Origin: Candidatus Latescibacterota bacterium
Lineage (GTDB): Bacteria > Krumholzibacteriota > Krumholzibacteriia > LZORAL124-64-63
Direction of reading: 5' to 3'
DNA: 64,000 nt
Assembly: GCA_030658975.1 (NCBI GenBank)
Contig: JAUSBL010000002.1
Span: forward strand, 1 to 64,000
Part shown: piece by piece, positions 28,741-36,118 of the stretch
Layout: every line of letters begins with the position of its first letter
Position numbering within the stretch: position 1 is the stretch's first letter
Made by a program: the position numbers and the translations under genes
Notes under the pieces: model-generated
Seen by the model: only the letters and a program-made list of their open reading frames with translations
What the model was told of the DNA's origin: nothing
The model's database searches: none

Positions 28741-30196
28741 CGCTGCTATCCTTCAGGTGGTCCAGGGCGTGCGGGCCGCGCGCCAGCAGTTCCACCCACA
28801 GGCGCAACATCTCCTCGAATCCCTCGCGGACGGACTCGCAGGCCACCTGCGGCACGGCGCCGACGCGCCCGGTCTTCCTGTCGATCATCGCCGAAAAGCA
28901 GAGCCCGCAATGGCGCAGGGCCCAGCAGTCCGCGCAACGCCCGCCGAGGGCGTCGAACCAGTCCCGTTCGAGGCGGTCGATGGCGTCGAAATCGAAGCCG
29001 CGACGCACGTCGCCGAGGCCGAACGCCGTACCGACGCGCTCGCAGGGCTGCAACGTGCCATCGCTGCCCACGTGCAGGCGGCGCAGTCCGGGCGCGCAGG
29101 CCCCGCCCGGCCGGAAGAATTCGCCCAGCGGTCGGGTGTCGCGGTGGTAGAACCGGATCAGGGGACCGTCGAACCAGGAACGCACCAACGGCCCGAGGTC
29201 GGCGTGACGACCGGTCGCGCAGGCTTCGACGTAGGCGGCGCGGGCCCGCGCCCAACCGTCCTCCGCCGGTGGGGTCCCCAGCGGTGTCGACGGCAGGACG
29301 GCGTCATCCGCCCCTTCCAGATCGGCGTAGGATGCGCCTACAGGGAGGTCGGGAATTCCGAGTTCGCGTCCCAGTTCCCCGAAGAAGGAGTCAGCCTCCA
29401 TCATGTCCGACCCCGGCGCGAGCGTCGCCTGGAAGCGCAGGCGTCCCGCGACGGCCGGGTCCCGGTCGAGCAGACGCCGCATTCCGGCGAGCACCGCGGC
29501 GTGCGTGGGCCGTCCGCCGGCCGTGGGCCGCCAGCGGTCGTGGATCGCCTCCGGGCCGTCCAGGCTCACCTGCAGGTGCAGGCCCAGTTCGGCAACGAGT
29601 TCCACCATGGTGTCGTCCAGCAGGGTCCCGTTGGTGTCCAAGACGATCCGGACCCGGGGGCGTCGCGAATCGCGGACCATCTGCGCGACCAGACGGATGA
29701 GACCGGGCGCCAGCAGCGGCTCGCCCCCGTAGAGCGAGATCGACGGCATCTCGCCGCCGGCGCGATCCAGGAATAGCCCGACGGCTGCACGCACCGTGTC
29801 CGACGACATCTGCCGGTCGCCGTGGGGCCGGGTCCAGGATGCGGCTAGCGTGTGCGGGCAGTAGGCGCAACGCAGGTTGCAGCGCTCGTCCAGGGTCAGG
29901 GTCAGCTGGGAAAGACGGTCCAGGTACTCGTCGCGACGTTCACGACCCTGCCGTTTCGGCGCCAGGCGGGGTCGCTGCGTCCTGAACAGGCCCAGCGCAT
30001 CCCTCGCTTCCCTGATCTCCTGCTCCGCGGCCGAGTCGCCGGCCAAGCCACCAGGATCGGATACCTGAGCATCCAGCCGGGCGGCGACCGCCGGTGATAC
30101 GGACGCGACCTGATCGGTCCCGGCATCGTAGACGTAGTCCTGGCCGCTCTGCCGCCAGACCCGGCAGATTGCGCGGCCTGGGTCAGGCGCGACCAC
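28733..30196 (-). CDS. Radical SAM/SPASM peptide-maturase-like protein
   Basis: GTG start; LTLTLDERCNLRCAYCPHTL (CxxxCxxC), ISLYGGEPLL, C-terminal SPASM-type Cys array GGACAPGLRRLHVGSDGTLQPCERVG...GRCADCWALRHCGLCF...CESVREGFEEMLRLW; overlaps the upstream Cys-rich ORF by 14 nt. Confidence 0.9.
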   Translation of the reverse strand: MVAPDPGRAICRVWRQSGQDYVYDAGTDQVASVSPAVAARLDAQVSDPGGLAGDSAAEQEIREARDALGLFRTQRPRLAPKRQGRERRDEYLDRLSQLTLTLDERCNLRCAYCPHTLAASWTRPHGDRQMSSDTVRAAVGLFLDRAGGEMPSISLYGGEPLLAPGLIRLVAQMVRDSRRPRVRIVLDTNGTLLDDTMVELVAELGLHLQVSLDGPEAIHDRWRPTAGGRPTHAAVLAGMRRLLDRDPAVAGRLRFQATLAPGSDMMEADSFFGELGRELGIPDLPVGASYADLEGADDAVLPSTPLGTPPAEDGWARARAAYVEACATGRHADLGPLVRSWFDGPLIRFYHRDTRPLGEFFRPGGACAPGLRRLHVGSDGTLQPCERVGTAFGLGDVRRGFDFDAIDRLERDWFDALGGRCADCWALRHCGLCFSAMIDRKTGRVGAVPQVACESVREGFEEMLRLWVELLARGPHALDHLKDSSVS

Positions 30197-30368
30197 GCTT
30201 GCCGAGGATGGTCGGTAACGCTTTGGGGTCGTTGCTGGGCGATCTCGTCGGTTTGTTGACGACGGAATCGCCAGCCGCGCAACCGCAGATGCAATCGCAG
30301 TTGCACGCCCCGTCGGTGATGGATGTCCGGGTTTCGGGGCGGTGGTCCGGCTCGACGATTTTGATCAT
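30183..30368 (-). CDS. Candidate Cys-rich RiPP precursor peptide (61 aa)
   Basis: MIKIVEPDHRPETRTSITDGACNCDCICGCAAGDSVVNKPTRSPSNDPKALPTILGKRGRA; GGGAGA about 9 nt upstream; alternative start at 30377; translationally coupled to the radical SAM gene. Confidence 0.7.
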   Translation of the reverse strand: MIKIVEPDHRPETRTSITDGACNCDCICGCAAGDSVVNKPTRSPSNDPKALPTILGKRGRA

Positions 30369-30606
30369 GCGGCTCATTCTCCCGGTGGCCGGGCGAGGGC
30401 CTTCAACAGCATACACTTACCGCGGCTGCCAAATGTGAAAATAATGCGGATTGACTGTGAAACCATGCAACGTTTCATCGTCTCGGTACTTGTATGTGTT
30501 GTCGGAGAAGAGTTCGGGGGGACAAACCATTCCAAGTGACATCGGGATTCCGAAACACTGTGCGAAGCTCTAGTGAGTCGCGAACCTACCTTCCCCCCGT
30601 ACTCTT

Positions 30607-30667
30607 GGCCGGAACTTCCTTTTCGAGAATGACCTACGGGCGAGGGCCATTCGGGGGAGTTCCGGCC
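30607..30667. other. Stem-loop in intergenic region (possible terminator)
   Basis: ggccggaact(tcc) ... (gg)agttccggcc, 10-bp perfect arms, downstream of 30722(-) and upstream of the Cys-rich ORF. Confidence 0.4.
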
Positions 30668-30721
30668 TTCCTCTTCCTTCCAGCAGTGCAGGCGGGGGTC
30701 GAGAGGGCGAGGCGCCGCTGA

Positions 30722-31360
30722 TCAGCGGCGCCTCGCTACCAGTTCGATCAGGCCCGCGCGGGGGCCGTCCGTCGCGTTCTCCCCGATCAGCGGCATGTAT
30801 TCCCGGTGGTGCAGCGTGTTCCAGCCGCGGAACAGGTTGCGCACGACGCCGCGCGCCAGGTAGGTGCGGTACTCCCCGCCCGGACCGCGGAAGCTGTGCA
30901 GGCCCGCGCGCTCCCAGGTCGCGCTCACGTCGTCGTAGGACGCGTCGTCCACGTGCCGCGCCGTCAGGAACAGCAGCGATCCGTGCGCCGTCCAGCTGAA
31001 GATGCGGTGCAGCAGGCTCGCGTTGTCCGTGCGCGACAGGCGCGGCAGCAGATCGTAGCAGAGCAGCGCGTCGTAAGGCTGCGCTCCCGGGTCATGATCC
31101 AGGATCGATTCCCGGTAGGCGACGAGGTCCAGGCCGGCGGCGGCCGCGGCCCCGGTCAGCTGCGCCTCGACGTCGTCGGTCGCGGCGAGCGCGGTGACGC
31201 GGTAACCGGCGCCGGCCAGGTACCGAGCGCGGCGGCCATCGCCGGCATCGAGGTCGAGGATCCGCCCGCTGGGGCGGATCTGGTCCAGGAAATCATCGAG
31301 CAGGGCGTCCGGTGCCTCGCCGGCGACTTCGACGACTTCGGCGACATTCGTTTCTAGCAT
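30722..31360 (-). CDS. Class I SAM-dependent methyltransferase
   Basis: SGRILDLDAGDGRRARYLAGAGYRVTALAATDD (motif I), YDALLCYDLLPRLSRTDNASLLHRIFSWTAHGSLLFLTARHVDD. Confidence 0.85.
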   Translation of the reverse strand: MLETNVAEVVEVAGEAPDALLDDFLDQIRPSGRILDLDAGDGRRARYLAGAGYRVTALAATDDVEAQLTGAAAAAGLDLVAYRESILDHDPGAQPYDALLCYDLLPRLSRTDNASLLHRIFSWTAHGSLLFLTARHVDDASYDDVSATWERAGLHSFRGPGGEYRTYLARGVVRNLFRGWNTLHHREYMPLIGENATDGPRAGLIELVARRR

Positions 31361-31507
31361 GGCACGCTCGTGGTTGAGGACATGCCGAACTGGGCGATCG
31401 GAGAAGAAGATCGGCAGGCGATCCTCACGGTTGAGCAGAAAATGCGGTGATCGGCAGAGGGGTGCCCGGGGCCCTGGGCGGTCCCCTTCGGCCTTCAGGT
31501 CGCGGGA

Positions 31508-32098
31508 TTACTGCGAATACAGGTTTTTGACCTCGCCCCAGGTCCCCTGCTCGTCGGCGTCGCCGTTGTTCAGGGTGAACACGGGCCGGTCGAAGTCGCC
31601 GCTGCAGACGGTCGCGGGCGTATTGACCCCGAGCGTGTGGAGGTAGCCGGGCGTCCCGTCGGGGAAGCTGGCCGAACCGGGCGCCGGCCCCACCTTGAAG
31701 AACAACGGGCCCTCTCCCAGCAGCTTCACGGTCATGTAGAGCAGCGGCACCATGCCGGCGCTGTTCGGCATCAAGCCGTCCACGCCCAGTCCCACCAGAA
31801 AATCGTCAGTATCGTTGTCGAAATCCATACCGGCGGTCAGTGTCCAGTTGCCCACATAGGTGGCCGACCCTTCGACGGTCACGCGGGCTTCCCAGCCCAG
31901 AACCGGCGATCCCGAAGGCTGGGCGAGCACCAGATAGACGGTGCAGGACCCCGGCACGGCCACCTCGACATTCCCGCCGCCGGGCCCGGACGTAACGTCG
32001 GTGCAGATGCAGAACACGTCGGACTCGGCCGAAGCGGCGGCGGCCGCGCCGAGCGTCAGCACGAAGACGAGTACGAGGGCGGGGCGTGGGTAACGCAT
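31508..32098 (-). CDS. Secreted protein (FCIC...domain) with C-terminal GTWGEVKNLYSQ tail
   Basis: Signal peptide MRYPRPALVLVFVLTLGAAAAASA; FCICTDVTSGPGGGNVEVAVPGSCTVYLVLAQPSGSPVLGWEARVT; paralogous to 35304..35951 and to the N-terminus of 32205..34526. Confidence 0.8.
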   Translation of the reverse strand: MRYPRPALVLVFVLTLGAAAAASAESDVFCICTDVTSGPGGGNVEVAVPGSCTVYLVLAQPSGSPVLGWEARVTVEGSATYVGNWTLTAGMDFDNDTDDFLVGLGVDGLMPNSAGMVPLLYMTVKLLGEGPLFFKVGPAPGSASFPDGTPGYLHTLGVNTPATVCSGDFDRPVFTLNNGDADEQGTWGEVKNLYSQ

Positions 32099-32204
32099 CG
32101 GCATCCCTCCGGCGTCGGGCGGTGGCGGTCCGCGATTACCTTACAGAAAAGAGGGCGGCGGGACAAGCCGCAGCTGCCCCGCCGCCCCGCGACCGCCCGG
32201 CGGC

Positions 32205-34526
32205 TCAGCGCACCAGGCTCAACCTCACCACCGCGCCCGACGCGGCCCCGTCCACGTACAGCGCCGCGAAGTACGCGCCGCTGGCGACGTCGCGGCCCCG
32301 CTCGTCGGTGCCCAGCCACGTGACGCGGTTCTCCCCTGCCACGCCGTCGATCGCCCCGAGCCGCTTCACCACGCGGCCCTGCACGTCGTGGATCCGCACC
32401 TCGGCCCTGCCGGCCCGCGGCAGCGTCAGCACGATCTCGGTGCGCGGGTTGAACGGGTTCGGCACCGCGCGCAGCGCGCAGCGCCCCGACGGGATCTCCG
32501 GCGCGCCGGTCGACAGGTCCGGCGTGCGCAGGCGCACGATCACCGGTACGGCGCCGACGTCGAGGGTCAGGCTCGACTGTGCACGCATCGACATCACCGC
32601 GACGCGGTTCTGGTGGGGCAGGTAGACCTGCAGGTCCTCGTGGCCGCCCCACTCCGCGGCGTCCCAGCGCAGCGTGACCGGACCGGGCGCAGGCGCGGTG
32701 ACCACGAGGTCCCAGGCCACGTCCGCTTCGGTCGCCGCGCGGTAGTCGGCCGTGAGCTGGTCTCCGGTGCTGAGGTCCAGGGCCGAGCCGTCGAGCCACA
32801 GTTCGGGCCGGGACACGGCGGCCGGCGCGCGCGGCGGGCGGGGCTGGTCCCAGGCGGGGTCGAAGCCGTCGTTGGCCTTTTCGAGGCGCCCGACGGTCAG
32901 GGTCTCGGGGCTGCCGTCGAGGCCGAGGCTCAGGCGCCAGTTGAGGTCGTTGGGCTCGAAGGCGGGAGGGGCGGACTTGTCGGCGCCGATGTTGGTGTAG
33001 TGGAACCACAGGCTGACGCCGTTCATGTAGGCGGGCACCCAGTAACCGTGCCAGGGATGGAGAGTGGTCCGGGCCACGTAGGAGCCCGTCGAGTTCTGAT
33101 AGAAATAGACGTAGCTCCCGACGAGTCCCATCTGGACCGCCGTCGCGTAATCGTAGCGCGCGCCCTGGTACTCGACCGCGACATCGTTGAGGCTCATGAC
33201 CGTCCACAGCGGCGCGCCGAGCAGGTTCCAGCCGTTGGCCAGGGGCAACAAGGCGCCGTTGAGGTCACGCATCCCCTCCATCGTCCAGGTGATGGGGCTG
33301 GTCGCGCCCACCCAGTAGCCCCGGCCCTGCTGCATGGGGTCGGTCGACAGCATCTGCTGGTAGCCCGTATTTCCGTTGTGGCCGTAGACGAACGCGGTGC
33401 TGGCGATGTCGTCCAGCAGCACGGAGCCGATGGTGCCCGGCGCGTCCGGCAGCAGGGGCATGCCCACCAGGGACCAGCCGGTCGGCAGCAGGAGTGACGT
33501 CGGACTGAGAGGTGGGATCTGGTTCGGCCCCACCAGCAATTCGAAATGACGGACCTGCCCGGGCACGGAATTGAACGAATAGCTGAGGGCCGTTTCCCAG
33601 AGAAGCGCAACCTCGCCCGTGTCGAGGTCGATCAGTGTCATCACCCAGTTCGACGCCTGATTGAAGCTGGGCTGGAACGTAAGCGTCGCGACACCGCTCT
33701 GGTCGGTCAGGAAGCGCAACGGCCAGGTCTTGACCGTGGCCGACGGCACATAGGAGGCCCGGATGTCCGTCCGGAAGAACTCGCCCAGCGGCGAAGCCCA
33801 CTCCGCATGCGGGAAGCACAGCGAAACGTAGCCCGCAGGCGGGGCCGGCGGTTCGGGGATGTCCAGGTTCGGATCCAGCCCGTCCGTCGCGGTCTCCCCC
33901 ATGCCGGCGACATTGTTCAGATCACGGTACGCGCCGAGCGCCGCCGCGACCGTCAATGTGAATTCGTCCTCGAAGGGCGGAGGATTGTTCCCGTTGATGC
34001 TGAAGACCGGCGAATTGAAATCGCCGCCGCACACGGTCGCCGGCGTGTTGTAACCGAGCGTGTGCACGTAGCCGGGGGTGCCCTGGGGAAAGGAGACCGA
34101 TCCCGGGATCGGCCCGATGAAGAATTCGATGCTGGCGCTGCCGTTCACGATGATGGCCTGCATCGAACCCAGCACGATGACGTCCTGCGCGTTGGGGACC
34201 AGCGGCGAAGCCCCGTTGCCGATGACGAAATCCTGGGGGTCGCTGTCGACGTCCAGTCCGGACATCATCCACGTGCCGATCATGCTCGTGGCATTCGTCT
34301 GGGTGATCCTGGCCTCCCAGGCCAGAACGCGGCCGCCGCTCGGATTGAGAAGGCACAGGTAGATGTTCGTCGGCACGAAGATCGGGATGTCGGCGTTGCC
34401 GCCGCAGCTGGCGGGGGCCGTCGGGTCGATGCAGATGCAGAAGGCGTCCTGCTGCGCGAGGGCGCCGCCGGCCGTGGTCAGCAGGACCATGGCGATCGTC
34501 AGCAGGAAGCGGATCGAAGTTCGCAT
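32205..34526 (-). CDS. Secreted multidomain protein with FlgD-like C-terminal domain
   Basis: N-terminal FCICIDPTAPASCGGNADIPIFVPTNIYLCLLNPSGGRVLAWEARIT; middle region homologous to 34600..35178; C-terminus RAVPNPFNPRTEIVLTLPRAGRAEVRIHDVQGRVVKRL...GTDERGRDVASGAYFAAL. Confidence 0.88.
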   Translation of the reverse strand: MRTSIRFLLTIAMVLLTTAGGALAQQDAFCICIDPTAPASCGGNADIPIFVPTNIYLCLLNPSGGRVLAWEARITQTNATSMIGTWMMSGLDVDSDPQDFVIGNGASPLVPNAQDVIVLGSMQAIIVNGSASIEFFIGPIPGSVSFPQGTPGYVHTLGYNTPATVCGGDFNSPVFSINGNNPPPFEDEFTLTVAAALGAYRDLNNVAGMGETATDGLDPNLDIPEPPAPPAGYVSLCFPHAEWASPLGEFFRTDIRASYVPSATVKTWPLRFLTDQSGVATLTFQPSFNQASNWVMTLIDLDTGEVALLWETALSYSFNSVPGQVRHFELLVGPNQIPPLSPTSLLLPTGWSLVGMPLLPDAPGTIGSVLLDDIASTAFVYGHNGNTGYQQMLSTDPMQQGRGYWVGATSPITWTMEGMRDLNGALLPLANGWNLLGAPLWTVMSLNDVAVEYQGARYDYATAVQMGLVGSYVYFYQNSTGSYVARTTLHPWHGYWVPAYMNGVSLWFHYTNIGADKSAPPAFEPNDLNWRLSLGLDGSPETLTVGRLEKANDGFDPAWDQPRPPRAPAAVSRPELWLDGSALDLSTGDQLTADYRAATEADVAWDLVVTAPAPGPVTLRWDAAEWGGHEDLQVYLPHQNRVAVMSMRAQSSLTLDVGAVPVIVRLRTPDLSTGAPEIPSGRCALRAVPNPFNPRTEIVLTLPRAGRAEVRIHDVQGRVVKRLGAIDGVAGENRVTWLGTDERGRDVASGAYFAALYVDGAASGAVVRLSLVR

Positions 34527-34599
34527 GGATGACCTCCGTTACGGGGATGGGTCCGCCGCATGACGCGGCTGGCCGGTTCGGATACCGATTCGATGGCGA

Positions 34600-35178
34600 T
34601 CAGCGATCGTAGAGCTTCTTGATCTCGCCCCAGGCGGCTGTGTCCGCCGCGACCGGGTCGTCGGACGTCAACTCCAGCAGCAGCGTCGTGACGGGCGCCA
34701 GCGCCACGAAGGGCAGCTGCGCCGGCAGTTCGACGCGGTACGCCCGCTCCGGGGGCGCCAGGATCGTCACGGCCAGCGGGTACTGCGCGCCGATCTCTGC
34801 GGCGAAGTCCAGCAGCAAGGGCCGGTTGACCTGGTCGGTCTCCAGGACCAGTTCCCAGGTCTCGGTCTGATCCATGAAGATCTCCGAGGGGCGCAGCTCG
34901 TGGCGCCAGCGGTTCGGCAGGACTTCCGGAGCGTCCGGCATCACGAAGGACAGGCCCAGATAACCGCCGGGGGGCGGCGGCGGCTCCGGCAGATCGTAGC
35001 CGTCCGGGCCCATCAGGGCGTCGTCGTGCACGCCGAAGCGGTGGATGTCGGAGACGACCGCGTCGCCGTGCGCCTGCAGCGTGATGACGATCGACTGGGA
35101 AAGCGCCGTTGCGGGGGCGAGAACGGCGAACCAGGCCAGGAGCGCGAGGGGCGGGATGACCAGACGCCGATGATGCAC
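34600..35178 (-). CDS. Secreted protein with C-terminal AAWGEIKKLYDR tail
   Basis: GTG start after GGAG; signal peptide; FGVHDDALMGPDGYDLPEPPPPPGGYLGLSFVMPDAPEVLPNRWRHELRP resembles the mid-domain of 32205..34526. Confidence 0.75.
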   Translation of the reverse strand: MHHRRLVIPPLALLAWFAVLAPATALSQSIVITLQAHGDAVVSDIHRFGVHDDALMGPDGYDLPEPPPPPGGYLGLSFVMPDAPEVLPNRWRHELRPSEIFMDQTETWELVLETDQVNRPLLLDFAAEIGAQYPLAVTILAPPERAYRVELPAQLPFVALAPVTTLLLELTSDDPVAADTAAWGEIKKLYDR

Positions 35179-35303
35179 GACCGACTCCTATCCGCGTGGG
35201 TGCGGAGGCGTCCGCGGCGGTTCGGGTGTCATATCGGGCGATTTGACCCGCCGATGTTACCAAATCGAAAGCCAGATTACAATACTACGCTGTGAGGGGC
35301 TGT

Positions 35304-35951
35304 TCACCTGCCCGCAGACGGGCCCGCCGAATACGCACTCTTGATCGCACCCCAGGTATCGACGTCCGCCGCGACGACGCCATTGATGCTGAACACCGGC
35401 TCGTCGAAGTCGCCGCTGCAGACGGTGGCTGGTGTGTTGAATCCCAGCGTGTGGACGTAGCCCGGAACGCCCTGGGGGAAACTGATGGAGCCGGGGATCG
35501 GGCCGACGAAAAAACTGACCGGGACGCCGTCATCCAGGACCCTGACCATCATGGAGGCGAACGTGATGACGCCCGCTGCGTTCGGCTGCCAGGGCGCGGG
35601 GCAGGAGCCGACCACGAAATTCCCAGGCACGGAGTCGACATCCAAACCGCCGTTGAGGCACCACTCGCCAGAGATGGTATCGGCTCCTCTGTCGTCGGTC
35701 ACTCGGGCTTCCCAGGCCAACACCTGATCCCCGCTGGGTTCGAGCAGGCACAGCCAGATGGGCGTCGGCACGCCGACGGGGATCACGGCATTGCCGCCGC
35801 AGGTGTTCGGGTCCGTGGGATCGAGGCAGATGCAGAAGGCGTCCTGCTGCGCCGAGGCGCCGCCGGCCGCCGCCAGCACCGCGATGACGAGAAGAGGGAT
35901 GAACGGGATGCGGCTGTGCGTGAGAGCATTCCAAGGACGCCGATGATCCAC
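35304..35951 (-). CDS. Secreted protein (FCIC...domain) with near-C-terminal DTWGAIKSAY motif
   Basis: GTG start after GGGAG (no in-frame ATG before the signal peptide); QQDAFCICLDPTDPNTCGGNAVIPVGVPTPIWLCLLEPSGDQVLAWEARVT...DVDTWGAIKSAYSAGPSAGR. Confidence 0.78.
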   Translation of the reverse strand: MDHRRPWNALTHSRIPFIPLLVIAVLAAAGGASAQQDAFCICLDPTDPNTCGGNAVIPVGVPTPIWLCLLEPSGDQVLAWEARVTDDRGADTISGEWCLNGGLDVDSVPGNFVVGSCPAPWQPNAAGVITFASMMVRVLDDGVPVSFFVGPIPGSISFPQGVPGYVHTLGFNTPATVCSGDFDEPVFSINGVVAADVDTWGAIKSAYSAGPSAGR

Positions 35952-36059
35952 GATCGACTCCCATCCACGCGGACGCGCGGGCGCCCGGCGCTGTCCCGGG
36001 TGTGTGTCGGATCGGGCGAATCGACTTCTTGAGGTTACCAATTCACCTGGGACAAAGCA

Positions 36060-36088
36060 AGCGCCCCGCCCATCGGGGGCGGGGCGCT
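36060..36088 (-). terminator. Terminator-like hairpin downstream of 36119(-)
   Basis: agcgccccgccc-atcgg-gggcggggcgct, 12-bp perfect stem. Confidence 0.6.
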
Positions 36089-36118
36089 CACGCGGATCCG
36101 CGCGACTGGAACCGTCGT

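Noticed and set aside
30342-30721. Plus-strand ORFs 30342..30539 and 30494..30721 as additional small peptides near the radical SAM gene
   Set aside because: No RBS-supported start, no Cys pattern or leader similarity, and they overlap the precursor antisense or the methyltransferase terminus.
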